Assembly (NCBI GenBank): GCA_017618215.1
Contig: JAFZUQ010000006.1
Location: forward strand, 124,001 to 188,000
Source of the DNA: Elusimicrobiaceae bacterium
GTDB taxonomy: Bacteria; Elusimicrobiota; Elusimicrobia; Elusimicrobiales; Elusimicrobiaceae
Direction: 5' to 3'
Length of the DNA: 64,000 bases
Shown: positions 8,566 to 15,878 of the stretch, piece by piece
How the letters are laid out: every line of letters starts with the position of its first letter
Position numbering within the stretch: position 1 is the stretch's first letter
Position numbers and translations under genes: made by a program
Notes under the pieces: model-generated
What the model saw: only the letters and a program-made list of their open reading frames with translations
Database searches by the model: none
Told to the model about the DNA's origin: nothing

Positions 8566-8884
8566 AATTTTAAATAATTTTGTTTTACGCGTTAATTTTC
8601 CGCATTATGTTAATGTACGCGCGAAACGCGCTTGTATATTTAAGTAATTTTCAATTTTTCATTTCCTAGAATACCGAAAATCGCTACGCTCCTATACTTC
8701 TGGGTATTCGTCGTCAAAGTAAAAATTGAAAATTCCATTAAATCTGCTGCGCGGCGCGATACTATCCTCGCGCGCTACGGCTCTACTCTCTTTGCTCGTC
8801 GCAGGAAAAATCAAAATTTACTCAAAAATACTTGCCGAGTTCACGCGCACGGTTTGGCCTTATTTATATTTTATATTTTTTTGA
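8566..8884. repeat. Non-coding region with nested palindromes between glmU and a lipoprotein gene
   Basis: The 391 bases between genes (8523-8913) contain no plausible reading frame. A perfect 14-bp inverted repeat AATTTTCAATTTTT (8646-8659) / AAAAATTGAAAATT (8721-8734) encloses a second pair, GAATACC (8669-8675) / GGTATTC (8703-8709). Together these form an 89-base stem-like structure. On either side are CG-rich hairpins: GCGCG AAA CGCGC at 8619-8631 and GCGCG / CGCGC at 8754-8773. This alternation of AT-rich arms and CGCG words differs from all neighbouring intergenic DNA. It may be a miniature mobile repeat or a structured RNA. Confidence 0.45.
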
Positions 8885-8890
8885 TATAAT
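8885..8890 (+). promoter_or_regulatory. Putative -10 box for the lipoprotein gene
   Basis: TATAAT at 8885-8890 lies about 24 bases before the ATG at 8914. No convincing -35 box is found, because the preceding DNA is a run of A/T. Confidence 0.4.
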
Positions 8891-8913
8891 ATAAGAAAAC
8901 TTAGGAGGTTTTT

Positions 8914-9393
8914 ATGAAAGTAAAATATATGTTACCCTTATTAGCTTTTATTGTTTTATCAGGTTGTTGTTGGAATTTGGTAGGTAAAAGTTTCAGCAAA
9001 TGCGGATGCCCTCTATGCGGTTACGGGGCAGGTAAAACCACTCTGTCTAATGAAAATACACTTTATAAATATGAGAAACGTTGTGATGATAAGATAAATT
9101 ACCAAAAAACAACAGTAGAGGTTTCACCAAATGATACTATAGTGAACGTAAACCATCTTAGTACTTGCCCTAATTATTTTGATGTACAAGGGAAAAATTT
9201 TGATTCCTATGCACAAAAATATGGAGTTCCAATAAATAAATATACCTTACAAAACGGAAACAAACTTTATTCGTATAGAACTCTTTGTGAAGATAAAACA
9301 AATTGGCTTGAATATAATATTGAAGTTAACCAACAAAATATAATTGTGAAAAGGCAAGATGTAAAAGTTTGTCCTATTAATGCACAGTTTTAA
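8914..9393 (+). CDS. Lipoprotein with two tandem Cys-bounded repeats
   Basis: The 159-residue protein has a lipoprotein signal peptide with lipobox LSGC (Cys at residue 18). The mature part has two similar units. One runs from NTLYKYEKRCDDK to NHLSTCP (about 50-87) and the other from NKLYSYRTLCEDK to KVCP (about 117-155). Each holds a Cys pair that could form a disulfide. A short Cys cluster (KCGCPLCG) precedes the first unit. AGGAGG gives a strong start. Terminator 9401-9428 follows. The gene stands alone between oppositely oriented operons. I do not recognise the family. Confidence 0.8.
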   Translation: MKVKYMLPLLAFIVLSGCCWNLVGKSFSKCGCPLCGYGAGKTTLSNENTLYKYEKRCDDKINYQKTTVEVSPNDTIVNVNHLSTCPNYFDVQGKNFDSYAQKYGVPINKYTLQNGNKLYSYRTLCEDKTNWLEYNIEVNQQNIIVKRQDVKVCPINAQF

Positions 9394-9400
9394 CAACATA

Positions 9401-9428
9401 AAAAAGGCGCTCTAGTGAGCGCCTTTTT
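9401..9428. terminator. Bidirectional terminator between the lipoprotein gene and gdhA
   Basis: AAAAAGGCGCTC (9401-9412), loop TAGT, GAGCGCCTTTTT (9417-9428). A-tract and T-tract flank both sides, so it can serve both convergent genes. Confidence 0.92.
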
Positions 9429-9454
9429 TATTCCATTAATTTTAGTTAATCGAA

Positions 9455-10798
9455 TTAAACTAAGCCTTGGGCTATCATGGCTTCTGCAACTTTCTTGAAA
9501 CCGGCAATATTTGCACCGGCTAAATAGTTACCGGGCATACCGTATTCTTTTGCGGCTTCGACACAAGAATTGTGAATATGAACCATAATATTATGGAGTT
9601 CTTCATCAACTTTTTTGGCCGGCCAAGATAAACGGATGGAGTTTTGTGTCATTTCAAGACCGGACACACCTACACCACCGGCATTTGATGCTTTACCCGG
9701 TGAATATAAAACACCTGCATCTTGGAATTGTTTAACTGCACCCAAAGTACAAGGCATATTTGCACCTTCGCAAACAAGTTTGACACCGTTCTTAATTAAA
9801 GTGGCGGCATCTTCATCTTTGAGTTCATTTTCGCAAGCAGTCGGGAAAGCAGCATAACAAGGTATAAACCAAGTCTTTTTACCTTCGTGGAATTCAGCTT
9901 TTGTAAATTTCTTTACATATTCCCTTAAACTACCGCGTCTAACAAAAACAAGGTTTTTAAGGAAGGCAAGTTTTTCTTGGTCAAGGCCGTCTTTATCGTA
10001 AACAGCACCGTCATAGTCATTGAATCCGACAACTTTTGCCCCAAGTTCCATAAGTTTTTGTGCAGTATGTATACCAACATTTCCTGTACCGGAAATAATA
10101 CAAACTTTGTCTTTAAAATCTTCACTTTTAAGTTTAAGCATTTCTTGCGCAAAATAAACAACACCGAAACCTGTGGCTTCCGGCCTGATTAAACTACCGC
10201 CGAAACTTATGCCTTTACCGGTAAATACGCCAACGAATTTATTGGCAAGTTTTCTATATTGCCCAAACATATAGCCGACTTCGCGCGCACCGCAACCTAG
10301 ATCTCCTGCCGGGACATCAGTATTTTCCCCGATATGGCGAAATAATTCCGACATAAAGCTCTGGCAGAAATGCATGACTTCAGTTTCACTCTTACCGCGG
10401 GCATCAAAATCTGAACCGCCTTTACCGCCACCCATAGGCAAACCGGTTAAGGAGTTTTTAAATGTTTGTTCAAAACCTAAAAATTTTAAGCTGGCAAGTG
10501 TAACACTTTCATGCAAACGCATACCGCCTTTATATGGCCCGATCGCGCTATTGAACTGCACACGGTAACCGCGGTTTACTTGCATAACACCTTTATCATC
10601 AAGCCACGGTACGCGAAACATTATTATGCGCTCCGGCTCAACCATACGTTCCAAAACTGCATACTTTTTATATCTGGGATCTGCATCAATTACAGGTTTT
10701 AAGGTAGTTAAGACTTCTTCAACAGCCTGATGAAAAAGAGCTTCAGCAGGGTCTTTCTTTTTTACTGACTCTATTACATCTTCAACATAATTAGACAT
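9455..10798 (-). CDS. gdhA: NADP-type glutamate dehydrogenase
   Basis: GDH interconverts 2-oxoglutarate plus ammonium and glutamate. The 447-residue length is that of the hexameric bacterial class. Substrate-binding and catalytic motifs include GGMRLHESV, LPMGGGKGGSDFD (catalytic Lys near 125) and the Rossmann motif GTGNVGIHTA near residue 240. The ATG at 10798 follows AGAGG at a proper distance; a GTG lies two codons upstream. A TATAAT lies at 10838-10843, between this gene and the PAS protein gene, so gdhA probably has its own promoter. With the aminotransferase at 62777-63982 it links nitrogen and carbon flow. Confidence 0.96.
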   Translation of the reverse strand: MSNYVEDVIESVKKKDPAEALFHQAVEEVLTTLKPVIDADPRYKKYAVLERMVEPERIIMFRVPWLDDKGVMQVNRGYRVQFNSAIGPYKGGMRLHESVTLASLKFLGFEQTFKNSLTGLPMGGGKGGSDFDARGKSETEVMHFCQSFMSELFRHIGENTDVPAGDLGCGAREVGYMFGQYRKLANKFVGVFTGKGISFGGSLIRPEATGFGVVYFAQEMLKLKSEDFKDKVCIISGTGNVGIHTAQKLMELGAKVVGFNDYDGAVYDKDGLDQEKLAFLKNLVFVRRGSLREYVKKFTKAEFHEGKKTWFIPCYAAFPTACENELKDEDAATLIKNGVKLVCEGANMPCTLGAVKQFQDAGVLYSPGKASNAGGVGVSGLEMTQNSIRLSWPAKKVDEELHNIMVHIHNSCVEAAKEYGMPGNYLAGANIAGFKKVAEAMIAQGLV

Positions 10799-10862
10799 AA
10801 ACACCTCTTAGTTAATATTCACTACATAAAGGATAACATTATAACGACATAAAGTCAAACGG

Positions 10863-13800
10863 TTAAAAACCATGATAACGCTCATTAGTAACGGACTTAA
10901 ATGAACCTAAATCTTGTATATTCTCAGATGCAAACATATAACCGCGAACTTTACCACGCCCGTCTTTAACTTCAACGACATGCCATAATAAATTCAATCT
11001 TTTAGATTTAGGCAATTTTACTTCAAATACATAATCAAAAACTCCGCCCTTGGAAGTTCTCTGAGCACTTTCAAAATCATCTTCCGCTTTTTCTTTATTG
11101 AAGGCAAAAATTGAAAATATATTCTTATCATCAATTTCTGCCATATCTTGAATATCGAACATTGCAAATAAATTATCGTTTGCATTTTTGATATTTAAAT
11201 CTTCATCTGCTATAAAGGCAGGAACATCTAAGGTTTTCATTAAATGTCGCATAGTAGTTAAGCTGTTAGATGTAGCCTTTTTAGCACGGCGGGTTTCAAG
11301 TGCCATACTCATTAAATTGGCGATTAAAACCATTAAATTTTCTTCTTGATCGCCAAAGCGCATTGTATTTTTCTTGGTACTTACAAAACAAACCAGACCT
11401 TCTACTCTTCCTTTGATACTCAAAGGAGATGCCCAAAGGCCTTGTAAATCATTTTTCGCATGCAAACATCTTTTACACTTAAAATTCTTGAAGTTGGATA
11501 TTGATATTGTTTCACCATTCTTAACCGGCGCTAAACAAGATCCTATTTTGAATTCTTGGCCCTGTTCCAACTTAATTTTATTATCTGTGACATAATTTAC
11601 CAAAATATCTTCTTTATCCTCACCACTTAGATGGCAAATTAAAGCTGCTTCGGAATTTACAATTTCATTACCGTAATTCAAAATGGCATCCATATTGTCG
11701 ACGAAAGAGACATCAGTGCGATTTAAAATCGTATACAAATGTTTGACTTTTTCCTCAAAACCTTTACGATTATCCAATTTATTTACAAACATTTGTGCCT
11801 TATCTTCACCCGGAATCGGAGACAAAGAATATTCATAAAGATAAGATTGTCCGTCTTTATCAACTGTTATACTTCCCTTTTTAACATCTTTTTTCTTAAA
11901 AACTTCTCTCAAAGATGCTTGCATATTTTTTGCTTCTTTTTTAGATAGGAAATCTTCAAGTCTTTTATTCAAAACATCTTTTGAACTTAAACCTGCCAAT
12001 TTTTTACCTTTGCCTATCCCGCAAGAAATAACTTTACCGGTATTATCAAGTTTTAAATATACACCATCTAAACTTTCTTTTATACCTTCAAGTTCTTTAC
12101 TTGCCTCATCTAAATTTTGAGCGATTTCAATTTCTTTAGCTATCTCCTTTAATATTATAACGACCCTGTTTTCGCCGGCCGTTTTATATAAAGTCATAAT
12201 TAGGGAACAAATTGTTTTACGTGTTTTAAAAACAATAAGTGAATCAAAATTAACAGTCTGCCCTTTAAAAAGAAGCTCTGCATAATTATTCAATAAAGAA
12301 ACAATTTTTTGCTTTTCTTCTTCAGTATCTTTACTGATACCACACATTAAATCAGGTAAACTAAGTTTTGATAATTCCTGACGCGTATATCCACTTAATG
12401 CACAAACCTCCGGGGATATTGTCATGAATTTAGAGAAAGTAAACTCTTTCTTATTTTTACTAAGCAGACATTCAAGCATAACTCCGCCCAAACAACGCTT
12501 CAAAGCTTCGTTATGTGCGGTCCTTTCTTCCAGCACTTCAAGTAATTGTCTCTTCCCGGTATTATTTCTGAATATTAAAAGGAAATTATCTTCTTTAGCT
12601 AAAACTGCCTCACATTCCAAAGTAAGCCCGCCACAACTTCTGGAAAGGGTGTATTCCCTAGAAGAAAATGTTCCCTGAGAATAAAGCTCTTTAATATCTT
12701 TTCTAAGATAATCAGTATCTTGTTTAATAAAAATATCAGAGATATTGGCTTTTTTCAAAATATTTATATTTTTGCCAAGCAACTTTTCTGCTTCCTTATT
12801 GCATTTAAGTATGTCACCTTTTTGGGAACAAAGCAAGACTCCGTCTTTATAAGCCAAAACATCATTCCAGGAAAGTGATGGAGACACTTCATCAACAGTT
12901 AATCCGTCTTCTTTACAGGCAAGTTCCAACAAAAAGTCTGCTGTTTGTTTACTGTTTAAACCTTCACGAATATTAAACGGTGTCATCTTAACTGCCAATT
13001 TCAAACTGCCTTTTTTAACAAGTTCCGGCACTGTTTTTTTAAGTCTATCAAAATCGATTACGCCTTCGAAATCACAAGGTTCGGTATTAATTAACGCTCG
13101 GCGTGCATGTAAAGGAAAACCCGGTAACACATAAAGGCTGCCGTAAAGAGGCCTGTCTTCCGTAGTAAAACCAAGCAAACGGCGCGCTGCTTGATTCATA
13201 TCATAAATATAACCGTTTTGTTGCAAAATAACTTGCGGCGTTTTAACAGAATCAAAAGCCATTTTAAATTTAGCTTCCTTGGTTATTGTGCCATCACTTT
13301 CTTGGCGAATTTCACGGGTAATATTTCTCATAAACAAAATGACAATACGCTTCCCCAAATATTTTGCGCGAACACCTGAAGTTTCAAACTCAACAATATC
13401 TTCATTTTTTGCCTTAAGTTTCAAAGTAACAAATTCTTGAGAAGCTGTTTGAGAACTTATTTTATCATAAAATTCTTCTGCTATGGTCTTATTCCCCTTA
13501 TCAACGAAATCCAGAAACGGCTTCTTCTCCATATCTTCCAAATTATAATCCAAAGAAGAAAGCAATGTCTTGTTGGCAAAGGAAATTTTACCTTGTTCAA
13601 TAATCAAAATGCCTTCCCTGCAATTTTCAACTAGTAAAGAATATTGGGTTTTTGCCTCATAAACTTGTTTTTCCATCTTAGTTTTTAAGGTAATATCTTC
13701 TGAAATCGCAAGCAAACAATGCGGACTACCATCTTCATAAAACAAAGGCATTTTAACTGTATGCATGATTTTTATATCGCCGCTCTGTGTAGAGATAAGC

Positions 13801-15230
13801 TCTTGCGGAATATCAAGTTCTTTACGCATATCAAAAACTTTACTGTCTTGCATGGCAATAAATTCTTTTTGCTCGGGGTTTAAAGAATCATTATAATACG
13901 TTTTACCCAAAACTTCTTTTGCGGTTTTACCAAATATTTCGGTACACTTTTTATTCCATAAAATATATTTGCCGTCATAATCTTTGGCATATAAAGCAAC
14001 CGGCAAATTATCAATTATTTCATTTAGAAAATTTCTTGCATGCAAAATTTCAAGTTCTTGTTTATGTTTTTCTGTTACATCTTCGGTAATTGTAACAATC
14101 ATTAAAGGTTTATTTTTGGAATCATAAATCGGAGCTTTTATAGCCCTAAGTATACGTTTTTTACCGTCATTACCGGTATACTCTTCCTCACCTAAAACCA
14201 CAGGTTTACCATCTTTAAAAATACTCTGTTCACGATGTTTATAAAATTCTATTTGCTCAGGTGTTTCATTAGGTTGTTCGCCAAGTTGGTAACCATGCAC
14301 ATAACTGGAACTTTTGTTGCGGAAAATCATATTACCTTCACTATCTCTAGCATAAATAGCAAGCGGTGCATTATTCAATATAGTTTGAATTAAATTTTGA
14401 TTTTTTGCATTTTCTTGTTCCTGCAAATAACGTTCCGTGATATCTTGAACGATAGTTAAAACACACTCTGGTGTATCACCTGAAGGCGGCATAGGAATTT
14501 TAGTTATATGAAGCATTAATTTGTGACCGTTTCTTGTGGTATACGGTTCTTGCGGATAAATAACGACTTTGCCTTCCTGCAAAATTTCTTCTTCCCTTGT
14601 TTGATAACTTGCCGCTTCGTTTTTATCTTGCATCGGGTGAGCACCGGGGCGTGCAACAGTTTCCTCATCGTCTTCAAACATTTCCATCGTTTTCTTGTTC
14701 CAGAAAGTCAAACCACCGGAAGCGCCGCGTGTATAAATTGCCATAGGGGCATTATCCAAAATATTTTTCAGGAGATCTTTAGAGTTTATTATTTCCGTTT
14801 CTTTTGAAAGTCGGTCAGTATTATCTGCAAGCATAGTAAGAACTACATTTGGTTTTTTGCCTTTTAAAGTAATCGGTAATTTTTTAATAGTTGCAATACG
14901 TGTATGATTTTTGGAGTTTATATAAGTAATATTTTCTTCAAATGACTTTTGATTATCCAATACAGTTTTATCAAGTTCTTCATCTTTTTTAATATATTCC
15001 TTTGACATTACACTCGGGCTATCGGAATCAGTTATTCCAAGTATTTCTTTCGCTTGCTCAGAGGCAATTATTAAATTATCTTTATTATCCCTAGCATAAA
15101 TAACTGCAGGTAAATTTTCAAATAGTTTTAAAAATACAGCACCGTTTTCGTTAGTTTTATCTTCTTCTTTTGAAGATGAAAACAGAGATTTTATAATATC
15201 CATAAAATTACTTTCTTTCTTTTGAGCCAT
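10863..15230 (-). CDS. Giant multi-PAS/GAF protein without output domain
   Basis: The 1455-residue cytoplasmic protein consists of sensor modules only. Four clear PAS repeats lie at about 152-270, 278-390, 398-520 and 525-640, each starting like ILDNAPMAIYTRG or IIDNLPVALYAKD and ending in an EDITE-like PAC tail. More diverged PAS-like units lie at about 30-140, 652-775, 785-893, 910-1035, 1045-1155 and 1325-1445. A GAF domain (1165-1312) contains CKRCLHAKNDLQGLW. I see no HisKA/HATPase, GGDEF, EAL, HD-GYP, methyl-accepting or DNA-binding region and no membrane segment. The start has AGGAG. The gene is flanked by gdhA and mscL, with no response regulator nearby. It may pass its signal to a separate kinase such as the sensor-less one at 50993-51802 (inference). 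Confidence 0.9.
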   Translation of the reverse strand: MAQKKESNFMDIIKSLFSSSKEEDKTNENGAVFLKLFENLPAVIYARDNKDNLIIASEQAKEILGITDSDSPSVMSKEYIKKDEELDKTVLDNQKSFEENITYINSKNHTRIATIKKLPITLKGKKPNVVLTMLADNTDRLSKETEIINSKDLLKNILDNAPMAIYTRGASGGLTFWNKKTMEMFEDDEETVARPGAHPMQDKNEAASYQTREEEILQEGKVVIYPQEPYTTRNGHKLMLHITKIPMPPSGDTPECVLTIVQDITERYLQEQENAKNQNLIQTILNNAPLAIYARDSEGNMIFRNKSSSYVHGYQLGEQPNETPEQIEFYKHREQSIFKDGKPVVLGEEEYTGNDGKKRILRAIKAPIYDSKNKPLMIVTITEDVTEKHKQELEILHARNFLNEIIDNLPVALYAKDYDGKYILWNKKCTEIFGKTAKEVLGKTYYNDSLNPEQKEFIAMQDSKVFDMRKELDIPQELISTQSGDIKIMHTVKMPLFYEDGSPHCLLAISEDITLKTKMEKQVYEAKTQYSLLVENCREGILIIEQGKISFANKTLLSSLDYNLEDMEKKPFLDFVDKGNKTIAEEFYDKISSQTASQEFVTLKLKAKNEDIVEFETSGVRAKYLGKRIVILFMRNITREIRQESDGTITKEAKFKMAFDSVKTPQVILQQNGYIYDMNQAARRLLGFTTEDRPLYGSLYVLPGFPLHARRALINTEPCDFEGVIDFDRLKKTVPELVKKGSLKLAVKMTPFNIREGLNSKQTADFLLELACKEDGLTVDEVSPSLSWNDVLAYKDGVLLCSQKGDILKCNKEAEKLLGKNINILKKANISDIFIKQDTDYLRKDIKELYSQGTFSSREYTLSRSCGGLTLECEAVLAKEDNFLLIFRNNTGKRQLLEVLEERTAHNEALKRCLGGVMLECLLSKNKKEFTFSKFMTISPEVCALSGYTRQELSKLSLPDLMCGISKDTEEEKQKIVSLLNNYAELLFKGQTVNFDSLIVFKTRKTICSLIMTLYKTAGENRVVIILKEIAKEIEIAQNLDEASKELEGIKESLDGVYLKLDNTGKVISCGIGKGKKLAGLSSKDVLNKRLEDFLSKKEAKNMQASLREVFKKKDVKKGSITVDKDGQSYLYEYSLSPIPGEDKAQMFVNKLDNRKGFEEKVKHLYTILNRTDVSFVDNMDAILNYGNEIVNSEAALICHLSGEDKEDILVNYVTDNKIKLEQGQEFKIGSCLAPVKNGETISISNFKNFKCKRCLHAKNDLQGLWASPLSIKGRVEGLVCFVSTKKNTMRFGDQEENLMVLIANLMSMALETRRAKKATSNSLTTMRHLMKTLDVPAFIADEDLNIKNANDNLFAMFDIQDMAEIDDKNIFSIFAFNKEKAEDDFESAQRTSKGGVFDYVFEVKLPKSKRLNLLWHVVEVKDGRGKVRGYMFASENIQDLGSFKSVTNERYHGF

Positions 15231-15349
15231 AATTAAAACTCCTGTTAATGTTTAACATTAGGCAAATAGCTATACTATTATGATACAAAAGCGCGCCCAA
15301 AAATGCAAGAGAATAAGTATTTTTTTATAAATTAAATTCCAATTCCCTT

Positions 15350-15385
15350 AAAAAATACCCCCGAGTATTAAAACCCAGGGGTATA
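15350..15385 (-). terminator. Terminator of mscL
   Basis: On the minus strand ATACCCC and GGGGTAT close a loop of about 20 bases that can extend the pairing, followed by TTTTT. Confidence 0.75.
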
Positions 15386-15404
15386 AAAATATTAAAAATG
15401 AGCC

Positions 15405-15863
15405 TTATTTAACTTCTGAAGTACAATTCGGGCAACGGGTTGCATCTTTGTGAATATCGGTTTTGCAATAAGGGCATTTCTTTGTATTTACAGGTGCAGG
15501 AGCCGGAGCTTTTTTAAGTTTATTTATTGCTTTAATCAACATAAAAACCGCAACGGCAACAATTAAAAAGCTAATCATTGTGTTTAAAAATGCACCGATA
15601 TTTAAAATAATTGCACCGGCTTGATTAGCTGCATCAACTGAAGCATAAGGCCCTGCGACATCAGCACCGTCTTTTAATGTGACAAATAAATTTGAGAAAT
15701 TTATTTTTGACATTATTAAATTAAACGGCGGCATAATAATATCTTTAACTAAGGAGTTAACCACCCCTGAAAAGGCAGCACCGATTATGATACCTACTGC
15801 CATGTCAATCATATTCCCTTTTACGGCGAATTCTTTGAATTCTTTAATGAATTTTTTTATCAT
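15405..15863 (-). CDS. mscL: Large-conductance mechanosensitive channel with zinc-ribbon tail
   Basis: MscL forms a homopentameric pore that releases solutes on hypo-osmotic shock. The 152-residue protein has the N-terminal amphipathic KEFKEFAVKGNMIDMAVGIIIGAAF with TM1 (about 17-45), a periplasmic loop and TM2 (about 82-106). The usual C-terminal bundle is followed by a Cys4 zinc ribbon, CPYC (130-133) and CPNC (144-147). E. coli MscL has 136 residues and no such ribbon. The gene lies just downstream of lon (15-base gap), so it may be co-transcribed with lon, and it ends at terminator 15350-15385. Confidence 0.94.
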   Translation of the reverse strand: MIKKFIKEFKEFAVKGNMIDMAVGIIIGAAFSGVVNSLVKDIIMPPFNLIMSKINFSNLFVTLKDGADVAGPYASVDAANQAGAIILNIGAFLNTMISFLIVAVAVFMLIKAINKLKKAPAPAPVNTKKCPYCKTDIHKDATRCPNCTSEVK

Positions 15864-15878
15864 TTTATCCTCTCACAC

